From Planctomicrobium sp. (GTDB taxonomy: Bacteria > Planctomycetota > Planctomycetia > Planctomycetales > Planctomycetaceae), in contig JAJDEL010000057.1 in the NCBI GenBank assembly GCA_029259835.1, positions 1 to 8,528 of the forward strand: 8,528 nucleotides of DNA, written 5' to 3'. The number at the start of each line of letters is the position of its first letter. Within the stretch, counting starts at the first letter, position 1. The notes under the pieces are model-generated. The model worked only from the letters and a program-made list of their open reading frames with translations. It ran no database searches and had not been told where the DNA came from. Both the position numbers and the translations under genes were made by a program. Below, in pieces: positions 1-7,251 of the stretch.

Positions 1-1
1 C

Positions 2-2107
2 TTTGGCGTCTTCCTCGCCGACGATCTGCTCAATTATCACCTCCCAATTCGGCAGTTCTACAGTCAGGCTCTGCAGCACGGAGACGCATTCGACTGGATG
101 CCATCGCTCTTCAACGGATTCTATTTGACCGGCTCCGGGCAAGCTGGCACGTACCACCCCTGGCATTGGCTGCTCTACCGCTGCTTGCCTGTGTCGGTCG
201 CGTTCAATTTGGAACTGGTCAGTAGCTATCCGTTCATGCTTGCCGGCATGGTGCTGTTCCTGAAACGGCATCTGCGGCGGCGAGACGCCGCCTGGCTCGG
301 CGGAGTGATTTTCACATTCAGTGGCTTTAGCCTGATGCACTTCCTGCACCCGAACGCAATCGCTGTCATTGCTCACTTGCCGTGGCTCTTACTGGCTCTG
401 GATGTTGTCTTGCGCCCCGGAATCAGTTCGCGAAGAACGCGACTACTTGCCGAAGCAGGCATCCCACTACTCACCTCATCTCAACTCCTTCTCGGTTATC
501 CACAATACGTCTGGTTTTCGCTTCTGGCAGAGTCGATCTATTGCCTTTCATTCGGTGGAACATCTTTCGCTGGCTGGAAATCGTTGCTGCGATTGAGCTT
601 CCTCAAACTATTAGGCTTGATGATTGGAGCCGTACAAATTTTGCCCTCACTGGATGCATTAAAACATTCGGTCCGAAATCAACTTCCTGCCGATTATGTT
701 TACCAAGATCCGCTGACCCTCGCAGATATGCTGCAATGGATCGGACCCTATCTAACCCAGTCTCGCGTCTTCGGAGAGAACACGCACGAACTCGCTGTCT
801 ACTGCGGTGCGTTGCCAGTTTTGCTTGTCATCGTTGCTTTCTGGGGACAGAAATCGCACTGGTTTCGATCTCCACTGACTCGCACGATGACGATTCTCGG
901 AGTCATCGCACTCTGGCTCTCGTTTGGTCAAGCAGGTGGGTTGTATGTCCTTCAAGCTCAACTTCCGTTCGTTGGAAATTTTCGCTGGCCCTCCAGAGGA
1001 ATTGTACTCGTTCATTTCGCCGTTGCGGTCATCGCAGCGGCAGGCTTTTCCCGACTGGCGGAAGCAGTTGAAAAAGGCGAAGACCGACTCCCGCCGATTC
1101 TGAAATTCGTTCCTATCCTGAGTATGCTAGCAGCCATCGGGACGTGGATGTTCTACAAAGACGTTGCCTCGCCAACACAGTTATTTCTCGGCCCGGTCCT
1201 TTTCGTTCTCGCGTGGCAAATGCTCAAGGAGTTTTCACGCGGCGCGATCTGCCTTGGCTTAATGCTGTTCGTTGTCGGCGATCTCGCTGCTTATGGTCTC
1301 AACTATGCCGTGCTGGGGAAAACAAAATCGATGCAGCAAATTCAGGCAGAGATTGCTGCACCCCCAGGTTCACCAAACGACGGGCGCGTCGTTGGAGAAA
1401 TTCAAATCATGAACGGCCCGACAAAGTACCGGGGCAACGCATTACTCCTCGCTGGCTGGAATCAGGCAGACGGCTACGAAGGTCTGCTTCCACAGATGCA
1501 CCTGTTAGGTGAAAACACAACGCTCGATTCACTCCGCATCGCCGGAGTGAAGTGGATCGTCAATGATGGTGGGCACGACCAAATCGACGGTCTTATTCAG
1601 AGTGAACAGCATCCAGATTGGCTCGAAGTCCCGAATCCCCTGCCCCGCCTTCGCTTAACTCGAAATATGCTCCTCGCAGCGAATGCAGCAACCGGCACGA
1701 AAAGTTTCTCTGCAGATAATCACGTTGTCGTACTGGAAGAGATCACGCTTCCATCCGGAGACGAAAACAACTCACCACAAGCATTCATCACTTCCGACCG
1801 ATCAGGGAACATCGAAATCCAAACCGATTCCGCAAACAGTCAGCTGCTTGTTTTATCTGAACACCACCACCCTGGCTGGCGAGTCACAGTCAATGGGCAG
1901 CCCACCAAACTGATCCGCGCGGACCTCGACTTCATGGGCTGCGTCGTTCCGGCTGGAACAAATAAAGTTCAATTCAATTTCCAGCCTGACAGCCTGCGAC
2001 ACGGGAAGATGATCTCCATTTCAGCACTGGTTCTGTTATTTCTCTACTTAATCACTCAGGTGTTCTTGTGGCGAAGAGATCGTGAGATCCCAAAATCGCT
2101 GACGTAG
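2..2107 (+). CDS. YfhO-like (GT-C type) multi-pass membrane protein, 5'-truncated by the window edge
   Basis: The frame is open from base 2 with no stop before it, and the residues before the first ATG (base 98) read as real protein of the family (ADDLLNYHLPIRQFY, then DWMPSLFNGFYLTGSGQ). The gene therefore starts outside the window; 701 codons are visible. About eleven or twelve hydrophobic helices fill visible residues ~65-435. A soluble, probably periplasmic domain follows (~435-665), then one last helix (~670-690) and a short basic tail (WRRDREIPKS). The soluble domain ends with the typical YfhO-family pattern: HHPGW, a short beta segment with VNG, then VPAG and a final helix. The Asp pair in the first loop (visible residues 7-8) fits the acidic residues of GT-C glycosyltransferases. 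Family knowledge suggests transfer of sugars from a lipid carrier to a wall, teichoic acid or glycan acceptor; the substrate here is unknown. The family call is firm and the enzymatic role is inferred. Confidence 0.85.
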   Translation, partial: FGVFLADDLLNYHLPIRQFYSQALQHGDAFDWMPSLFNGFYLTGSGQAGTYHPWHWLLYRCLPVSVAFNLELVSSYPFMLAGMVLFLKRHLRRRDAAWLGGVIFTFSGFSLMHFLHPNAIAVIAHLPWLLLALDVVLRPGISSRRTRLLAEAGIPLLTSSQLLLGYPQYVWFSLLAESIYCLSFGGTSFAGWKSLLRLSFLKLLGLMIGAVQILPSLDALKHSVRNQLPADYVYQDPLTLADMLQWIGPYLTQSRVFGENTHELAVYCGALPVLLVIVAFWGQKSHWFRSPLTRTMTILGVIALWLSFGQAGGLYVLQAQLPFVGNFRWPSRGIVLVHFAVAVIAAAGFSRLAEAVEKGEDRLPPILKFVPILSMLAAIGTWMFYKDVASPTQLFLGPVLFVLAWQMLKEFSRGAICLGLMLFVVGDLAAYGLNYAVLGKTKSMQQIQAEIAAPPGSPNDGRVVGEIQIMNGPTKYRGNALLLAGWNQADGYEGLLPQMHLLGENTTLDSLRIAGVKWIVNDGGHDQIDGLIQSEQHPDWLEVPNPLPRLRLTRNMLLAANAATGTKSFSADNHVVVLEEITLPSGDENNSPQAFITSDRSGNIEIQTDSANSQLLVLSEHHHPGWRVTVNGQPTKLIRADLDFMGCVVPAGTNKVQFNFQPDSLRHGKMISISALVLLFLYLITQVFLWRRDREIPKSLT

Positions 2108-2120
2108 AGACACGAATTGG

Positions 2121-2726
2121 CTAATTGTAATTGGGGAACAATAAAACGTAATAGAAGAATGACATGATCAGAACAATGCCCCATGAGATGTAGAACTTCG
2201 TATGATAATTTTCTGTGCCAGCTCGAATCGAGAGTTTGAGCAATAAGTAAGCTGTATAGATGAGAATTGGAAAAAAAGCGATTCCTAGAATCGCTCCTTT
2301 CCAAGCCCGGTTCATCATTTCCTCAGTCGATTCATCCGTAGATACCTCTCCTTCAAGCTGTGAATCATTTTGAGGAGGAGCATGCTTTAACACAGCATCC
2401 TCCGTTTGCATTTCATTGCATGACCAGCAGACCTCAAAACCTGCGTCAACGGTCTCACCACAGTTGGAACAAACCCATTGACCAAGTTTGTTAGCTGGTT
2501 GACCCTGCTTGATTTCATTCAAGAGTTCAACCGCTTTTTCCGCGTCGACGCTGAGTCCCTGCAATCGAATCCCGCCTGTTGCAGTTCCAATATAGCTTAA
2601 CGTCGTTCCAATCACGTCTCCCAACAACTCAGAATGAATACCATGCTCGGCCAGATAAGCCTGTGCCAAAGATGCCTTTTCAGGCTCTTGAAACATTGCA
2701 AACGTCACTGATGTAGAATCTGTCAT
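2121..2726 (-). CDS. DUF2007-like domain, zinc ribbon and two-helix membrane protein
   Basis: The 201-residue product has three parts. Residues 1-73 look like a DUF2007 (putative signal-transducing, PII-like fold) domain: an opening beta strand with FQEPEKASLAQAYLAEHGI, then a strand with GGIRLQGLSV and a helix with AEKAVELLNEI. Residues 84-104 form a zinc ribbon with Cys86, Cys89, Cys100 and Cys103 (CSNC and CWSC). After an acidic linker (~107-139) come two membrane helices (~144-166 and ~177-196). There is no signal peptide, so the N-terminal domain and ribbon probably face the cytoplasm; this is inference. The ATG at 2726 has an AGGG on the minus strand (2733-2736) 6 bases upstream. The gene converges on the YfhO-like gene with a 13-base gap and diverges from the protease gene. 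Its ligand, partner and function are unknown. The reading frame and domain layout are well supported. Confidence 0.8.
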   Translation of the reverse strand: MTDSTSVTFAMFQEPEKASLAQAYLAEHGIHSELLGDVIGTTLSYIGTATGGIRLQGLSVDAEKAVELLNEIKQGQPANKLGQWVCSNCGETVDAGFEVCWSCNEMQTEDAVLKHAPPQNDSQLEGEVSTDESTEEMMNRAWKGAILGIAFFPILIYTAYLLLKLSIRAGTENYHTKFYISWGIVLIMSFFYYVLLFPNYN

Positions 2727-2907
2727 CTCATGCCCTGGAAAGAGAGTTGATGTTTCTCTGTACCCTATGTCGGGGAGTGCAATTCATCAAGCAAGGAGAG
2801 GCTGTTCGAATGTCATGTACCGCTGTTGGCTGGTTGCAAAGACCAACTCAACTCGTTTAACTCTTCTACATATTTCATCGATCAACTTATCGCAGATTTA
2901 TCGTCTC

Positions 2908-2920
2908 ACACTTCAAGTGT
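2908..2920. repeat. Perfect 6-1-6 palindrome, possible operator
   Basis: ACACTT-C-AAGTGT is a perfect inverted repeat about 150 bases upstream of the protease start and 182 bases upstream of the divergent gene. Its size would suit a dimeric regulator. However, about two such 6-1-6 palindromes are expected by chance in 8.5 kb, and no second copy was noticed, so its role is unproven. Confidence 0.2.
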
Positions 2921-3056
2921 ACGGCAATGCTGACAACGCGTAGAAACAACAGAAATTCGTGACTTTTTATTTAACGTCAACAATGCCAATAGCGTTTGGA
3001 CCGATACGCAAGGTAGATTTGTTGACAACGTCGCGCTCTCGTTTTTCACGATTTCC

Positions 3057-3061
3057 AGGAG
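3057..3061 (+). promoter_or_regulatory. Ribosome binding site that decides the protease start
   Basis: AGGAG lies 8 bases before the ATG at 3070, an optimal spacing. Neither the in-frame GTG at 2959 nor the ATG at 3100 has a comparable site. The site therefore favours 3070 as the start. The hydrophobic signal-peptide core stays close to the N-terminus with this choice. Confidence 0.65.
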
Positions 3062-3069
3062 TTGAGTTG

Positions 3070-6000
3070 ATGCTGCATCCGTCATTCGTTCATTTCGACA
3101 TGAAACAATTCGTCGGCCCCTGCCTCATCACAATCGTGATGCTATCGGCACCTCAATGCTTGACGGCGAAGGACATCCAACTCGTCGGTGCCCCGGCACT
3201 TTCTCCGGATGGAACTGAAATCGCTTTCAGCTACGCTGGCGATCTTTGGAGAGTTTCCAGCGAAGGTGGTAACGCCGAGAGGTTTACGCTTCACCCTGCT
3301 GTAGAGCAAACCCCGCTCTACTCACCGAACGGAAAAAGGATTGCTTTCGTCAGTGACCGTTCTGGTTCCCGACAAGTTTACGTGCAGCCGCTCGATGGCT
3401 CTGCTTCTGAACAAGTCACCTTTCATACCGAAGGCTACTTACTTCAAGACTGGTCCGCAGATGGTCAAAAATTACTCACGTATGGAGTCCGTGATCATCA
3501 TTGGAAAAGACCACAACGTTTAATTTCTATTACATTAGAAAAGCGCCAGGCGGAAGAACTTATCTTCGATGCCTACGGACAGGAAGGTCGCTGGTCGAGT
3601 GATGGCAAACGTATTCTCTTCGCGCGAGAAGGAACACGCTGGTGGCGGAAAGGCTACGTCGGTTCGCAAGCGTCGCAAATCTGGATGTACGACACCGAGA
3701 CAGAAGAATTCACGCAGCTCCTCAATGACCCGCGCGGCTGTCGCTCGCCACTCTGGAAACCAGACGGCTCCGGGTTTTACTACGTCGGAGCAGAGTCCGG
3801 CACATTCAACCTTCGAGAGTACAACTTCGAAACCAAAGCAACGCAGCAACTGACCCACTATGAAGATGACTCGGTCGTACTCCCGTGCATTTCCCGAGAT
3901 GGCAAGACGATTGCATTCCGGCATCTTTTCGATCTGTACGTCTACCATCCCGATCAAAAACAACCACCGAATAAACTGACCATCAAGACATCCGGCGACG
4001 ATCCACAACTCACCGACTTGCGAAGGAAATTTTCGACAGCAACGAATGTTGCCTTTAGTCCTGATGGGCTCGAAATCATCTTTTCAGCCGGTGGCGATTT
4101 ATGGGCGATGGATACAGTTTTGCGCGAGCCAGTTGCGATCACGCAAACCGCAGTCGATGAACAAGAACCGGTCATGATTGAAAAAGGTGCCGCCGTTTTG
4201 TTCCTGAAAGATGTTGATGGTCAAGTTGATGTCTATCGCGCCCAACCGAGCGACACAAATCTCTATTGGTGGCAGAACAAATCATTCGAAATCAAACGAC
4301 TCACCAACGATGCTGCGACTGAAACGAACCTGCAGCGCAGCCCCGATGGTGAACACTTCGCAGTTGTTAAAGAGCCAGGCGACTTATGGTTAATAAAACT
4401 GGATGGATCGCCGGTTCGCAAACTTGTGAGCGGCTTTGACGTGCCGGACTACGACTTCTCACCGGATGGTAAGTGGATCGTCTATTCCCACGAAGATGAT
4501 TCGTTCAACGATGAAGTCTGGATCGCCCCGATTGATGGCTCCCGTGAACCATTCAACGTTTCCAGGCATCCTGACGATGACGTTTCACCTGCCTGGTCTC
4601 CGGATGGAAAGAAAATTGCCTTCCGAGGCCGGCGCAGCGGCGACGAGACCGACATCTATTACGTCTTCTTACGCGCCTCCGACGAGGAGCAATCTTCCCG
4701 CGACCGCAAACTCAAAGAGGCACTCGACAAACTCAACAAAGTCCGCCCGAAAAAAGCAGTCCAAAAGAAGCCTGCCACGCCGGTTGTTAAAGAAGAGACC
4801 CCAAAGAAGACGGAAAAGAAGATGCCTCCGTCTCCTTCGAAACCAGAGAAACCTGACGATTCGAAGGTTGTCTCGAAACCGCCGACAACGACGAAACCAA
4901 CCAGTACACAAAAACTGCCGAATGTTGTGATCGATTTCGATCATCTTCACGAACGAATTCATCGAATTTCGATTCCGAACGTTTCAGAGCGCAGCTTGTT
5001 CTGGTTCAAAGATGGAAAAACGCTCGCCTTTGCTGCGTCCATCAATGGAGTTTCCGGGACGTATACCGTTGAAATCAACACACGACTCGCACCAAAGAAA
5101 ATCAGTTCATCGACCGGCGGTCTCATTCAGCAGATCGGTTCCACGAACAAAGTTGGCTGGCTCTCCTCCGGCAAGCCTGGAACTCTCACAGACAAAGGTG
5201 CGAGCGAATCTTTCAGCTTTTTCGCTCAGCAAGAGCTAGCCGTTGCAGATTGGTATCGAGCTGGTTTTGATGTTGCGTGGCGTTTGATGAATGACAATTG
5301 GTACGACGACAACTATGGAAATCGAAACTGGGCCGAAATCCGCCGCAAGTACAGTGATGCAGCGGCAAACTCTCCTGACCACAATTCCTTTGCTGAAGTT
5401 GTTCAACTGATGCTCGGAGAACTCAACGGCTCTCACCTCGGCTTTTATCCCCGTGGCACTGCGACAGCTTCCATGCAAGCTTGGCGAGAGACGACAGCGC
5501 ATCTTGGAGTCCGTTTCGTTCCGAACTTCAAAGGGCCAGGTCTCAAAGTCAGAGACGTAATTCTTAAAGGACCTGCTGATAAAGATGGATCAAGAATCTT
5601 GCCTGGAGAAATCATTCTAAGTATCGATGGAACTGCTGTTGATCCTGCAATGGATTTGACGCTCCTCCTCAACGGTCACCTTGACCGTGATATCGAACTC
5701 AAAGTGCAAAACAAGGATGGCGAGCAGCGCAGCGTTCAACTGCGTCCGGTGTCCTATTCTCTCGCTCGCGCGTTGCTCTATCCTCAATTCGAGAAAGAGA
5801 CTCACCAGCGTGTGGAGAAACTCTCAAAAAGCAAGCTCGGCTACATTCACATTCAAGGGATGAATCTGTCTAGTTTCCTTGAGTTCGAACGCCAATTGTA
5901 CAACGTCGGCTACGGTAAAGATGGATTGATTATTGATGTTCGAGAAAACGGCGGTGGGTCGACGACAGACCATTTACTGACTGTCCTCACTCAGCCTCGC

Positions 6001-6477
6001 CATGCAATCACCGTTCCTCGCGGTGGTGGACGCGGCTATCCTCACGACAGAAAAGTTTACGCAACCTGGAATAAACCAGTCATCGTGCTCTGCAACCAAA
6101 ACAGCTTTAGCAATGCCGAGATATTCTCCCACGCGATCAAGACTTTGAAACGCGGAAAAGTCGTCGGTGTCACAACCGCTGGAGGCGTGATAAGTACTGG
6201 CGCAGCCTCAGTGATGGACCTCGGCACCATCCGGCAACCATTCCGCGGTTGGTTCCTCTTAGATGGAGAAGACATGGAACTCAACGGCGCGAAACCACAC
6301 GTCGAACTCTGGCCCGCCCCCGGCGAACTCCCACAAGGAATCGACCGTCAACTTGAGAAAGCCATCGAACTTCTCAAGAAAGATGTCCGGAAATACAAGA
6401 GAAAGAAACAACCCAAACTCCGCAAAGCGACCGAACGCAAAGTGCAACCAGCACTGGAGTCCTCTGAAGAGAATTGA
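3070..6477 (+). CDS. Exported tricorn-type S41 serine protease with PD40 propeller and PDZ domain
   Basis: The 1135-residue product resembles archaeal tricorn protease (about 1070 residues) in domain order. Residues ~1-33 are a signal peptide (hydrophobic core ~13-28, likely cut near CLTA/KD), so the enzyme is probably exported; there is no lipobox. Residues ~38-535 hold at least ten PD40/TolB-like blades, visible as xSPDGxxIxF units at about 44, 84, 128, 175, 229, 274, 329, 423, 463 and 509. A Lys/Pro/Thr-rich linker follows (~553-617), then one more blade-like unit (~645). A helical region (~710-790) ends in NGSHLGF, with Ser788-His789 matching the tricorn Ser-His pair. A PDZ-like domain spans ~804-894 (LPGEIILSIDG). 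The S41 core follows, with DVRENGGG, NSFSNAE carrying the likely nucleophile Ser1014, and Glu1070 in DMELNGAKP. The C-terminus is basic (~1103-1128). The role would be degradation of peptides, perhaps from the envelope or periplasm; the substrate is unknown. An in-frame GTG at 2959 is an alternative, less likely start. Confidence 0.85.
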   Translation: MLHPSFVHFDMKQFVGPCLITIVMLSAPQCLTAKDIQLVGAPALSPDGTEIAFSYAGDLWRVSSEGGNAERFTLHPAVEQTPLYSPNGKRIAFVSDRSGSRQVYVQPLDGSASEQVTFHTEGYLLQDWSADGQKLLTYGVRDHHWKRPQRLISITLEKRQAEELIFDAYGQEGRWSSDGKRILFAREGTRWWRKGYVGSQASQIWMYDTETEEFTQLLNDPRGCRSPLWKPDGSGFYYVGAESGTFNLREYNFETKATQQLTHYEDDSVVLPCISRDGKTIAFRHLFDLYVYHPDQKQPPNKLTIKTSGDDPQLTDLRRKFSTATNVAFSPDGLEIIFSAGGDLWAMDTVLREPVAITQTAVDEQEPVMIEKGAAVLFLKDVDGQVDVYRAQPSDTNLYWWQNKSFEIKRLTNDAATETNLQRSPDGEHFAVVKEPGDLWLIKLDGSPVRKLVSGFDVPDYDFSPDGKWIVYSHEDDSFNDEVWIAPIDGSREPFNVSRHPDDDVSPAWSPDGKKIAFRGRRSGDETDIYYVFLRASDEEQSSRDRKLKEALDKLNKVRPKKAVQKKPATPVVKEETPKKTEKKMPPSPSKPEKPDDSKVVSKPPTTTKPTSTQKLPNVVIDFDHLHERIHRISIPNVSERSLFWFKDGKTLAFAASINGVSGTYTVEINTRLAPKKISSSTGGLIQQIGSTNKVGWLSSGKPGTLTDKGASESFSFFAQQELAVADWYRAGFDVAWRLMNDNWYDDNYGNRNWAEIRRKYSDAAANSPDHNSFAEVVQLMLGELNGSHLGFYPRGTATASMQAWRETTAHLGVRFVPNFKGPGLKVRDVILKGPADKDGSRILPGEIILSIDGTAVDPAMDLTLLLNGHLDRDIELKVQNKDGEQRSVQLRPVSYSLARALLYPQFEKETHQRVEKLSKSKLGYIHIQGMNLSSFLEFERQLYNVGYGKDGLIIDVRENGGGSTTDHLLTVLTQPRHAITVPRGGGRGYPHDRKVYATWNKPVIVLCNQNSFSNAEIFSHAIKTLKRGKVVGVTTAGGVISTGAASVMDLGTIRQPFRGWFLLDGEDMELNGAKPHVELWPAPGELPQGIDRQLEKAIELLKKDVRKYKRKKQPKLRKATERKVQPALESSEEN

Positions 6478-6703
6478 TTCAGTCCGAGGCCGAACGTGGT
6501 GATTCCTGACGAAAGTTCACTCATCACGTCATGGGTAAAAACTCACGGCAACGCAGTCAACTGCATACGCACGGCTCGCAGAGCGCGTGGCATATATCCT
6601 TCCAATCTGAACAGACCAGTCAGTCTCGCTTTTGCGGACCATTCTGTATTATCACTCGAATGAAAACCACAAGAAGGAAATACCCCGGAATGACAGTAAT
6701 GTC
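6478..6703. other. Intergenic region downstream of the protease gene
   Basis: These 226 bases lie between convergent genes. I see no credible ORF or RNA gene. An imperfect hairpin (6570-6589) is the only clear structure. No stem followed by a T-run was found on either strand, so termination may be Rho-dependent or poorly conserved. Confidence 0.6.
6570..6589. terminator. Weak hairpin, possible transcription end
   Basis: CACGGCTC (6570-6577) pairs with GAGC (6581-6584) and CGTG (6586-6589) around a three-base loop, with one bulged G at 6585: eight GC-rich base pairs in all. It sits about 90 bases after the protease stop. There is no T-tract on either side, so it is not a classic intrinsic terminator and may be incidental. 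Confidence 0.25.
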
Positions 6704-6817
6704 TTATTGAATGATGCCCCATTTCACTTCAAGAAAGATAATCAAGGCGAACATCAACGCCAAAGCGATAAGCAACAAGTTTAGAATACAAATGACGCTG
6801 AATGCCTGTTTCTTCAT
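6704..6817 (-). CDS. Candidate 37-residue single-span membrane microprotein
   Basis: This short ORF reads from ATG at 6817 to TAA at 6704. It starts with MKKQAF, runs through one long hydrophobic stretch (residues ~6-29, rich in Leu, Ile and Ala) and ends with EVKWGIIQ. The positive N-terminus, single helix and short polar end are the usual layout of a small inner-membrane protein, and random short ORFs seldom show it. Against it, there is no clear ribosome binding site and I recognise no family. It lies on the same strand as, and 85 bases downstream of, the 89-residue gene, so it could be a late member of the same transcript. Function unknown. Confidence 0.4.
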   Translation of the reverse strand: MKKQAFSVICILNLLLIALALMFALIIFLEVKWGIIQ

Positions 6818-6902
6818 TGCATTGTCACAAAATAAAATTCCATCGAGCACTACTCAGCGTTCCATCACGCAAAAGTCCTGACACGCTTTGTTGGAAATGT
6901 TC

Positions 6903-7172
6903 TTAAATTTCGTTTTCATTTCTCACTTCATCAGTCGGAGTTTCCGACTTGTTTCGTTTCAAGATTTCGATTGGCTTGTTGTCAGGTGGGAGAACCATGA
7001 AAAACATATAAGCCAAGACCGCCATCCCCCAAGCGAGCATGTACCAAAGGAAAGTCACTCTATCTTTCTCAAAATACTTGATCGTGATCCATCCAGTCCA
7101 TAACGCGATCCACGCGCCGTAGTAATTGATTCGACGAACGTTATTTCTAGATATCCTGAAGAAAAGTTTCAT
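6903..7172 (-). CDS. Small two-helix membrane protein, unknown function
   Basis: The 89-residue product has a basic N-terminus (MKLFFRISRNNVRR), two aromatic-rich membrane helices (~17-33 and ~41-61) joined by a short charged loop (KYFEKDR), and a polar, charged C-terminal tail (~62-89, ending in NENEI). The short loop suggests a helical hairpin with both ends in the cytoplasm by the positive-inside rule; this is inference. The minus strand is preferred over an overlapping 71-codon plus-strand frame because it gives a coherent membrane pattern and is co-directional with the upstream 409-residue gene, 79 bases away. No strong ribosome binding site is visible. I do not recognise a family. Confidence 0.55.
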   Translation of the reverse strand: MKLFFRISRNNVRRINYYGAWIALWTGWITIKYFEKDRVTFLWYMLAWGMAVLAYMFFMVLPPDNKPIEILKRNKSETPTDEVRNENEI

Positions 7173-7251
7173 CGTGCCATTGCTCGTGCTGATTCAATGC
7201 GAATCGTACCTACAGTGAGGCACGTCTCCTGCACAATTCTGAAACAATGTT

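Larger units (their letters stand above)
2727..3069. other. Divergent intergenic region, 343 bases
   Basis: This region separates the minus-strand DUF2007-like gene from the plus-strand protease gene and should carry the promoters of both. I see no strong consensus promoter pair. Visible details are a 13-base perfect palindrome (2908-2920), an 8-base direct repeat TGACAACG (2931-2938 and 3023-3030), a tiny plus-strand ORF at 2810-2860 with a GGAG-type site upstream, and an in-frame GTG at 2959 that would extend the protease by 37 residues. No tRNA-like fold and no other gene was seen. Confidence 0.7.

Noticed and set aside
382..1071. A 229-codon plus-strand frame inside the YfhO-like gene
   Set aside because: It overlaps a gene with clear membrane helices and family motifs in another frame. 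Its translation is rich in Arg, Ser and Thr with no domain pattern, as expected of a shadow frame.
2108..2120. A bidirectional terminator between the first two convergent genes
   Set aside because: The gap is only 13 bases and holds no inverted repeat with a T-run.
3022..3027. A perfect TTGACA as a -35 promoter element for the protease gene
   Set aside because: No good -10 box lies 16-19 bases downstream (only CACGAT-like sequence), and a start point at the expected distance would fall on the ribosome binding site at 3057-3061.
3535..4008. A 157-codon minus-strand frame opposite the protease gene
   Set aside because: It lies entirely antisense to well-patterned propeller blades, and its translation shows no recognisable domain or coherent hydrophobic pattern.
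6495..6530. A GTGAT...ATCAC stem as a terminator just after the protease stop
   Set aside because: Only about five base pairs form across a loop of some 19 bases, and no T-run follows.
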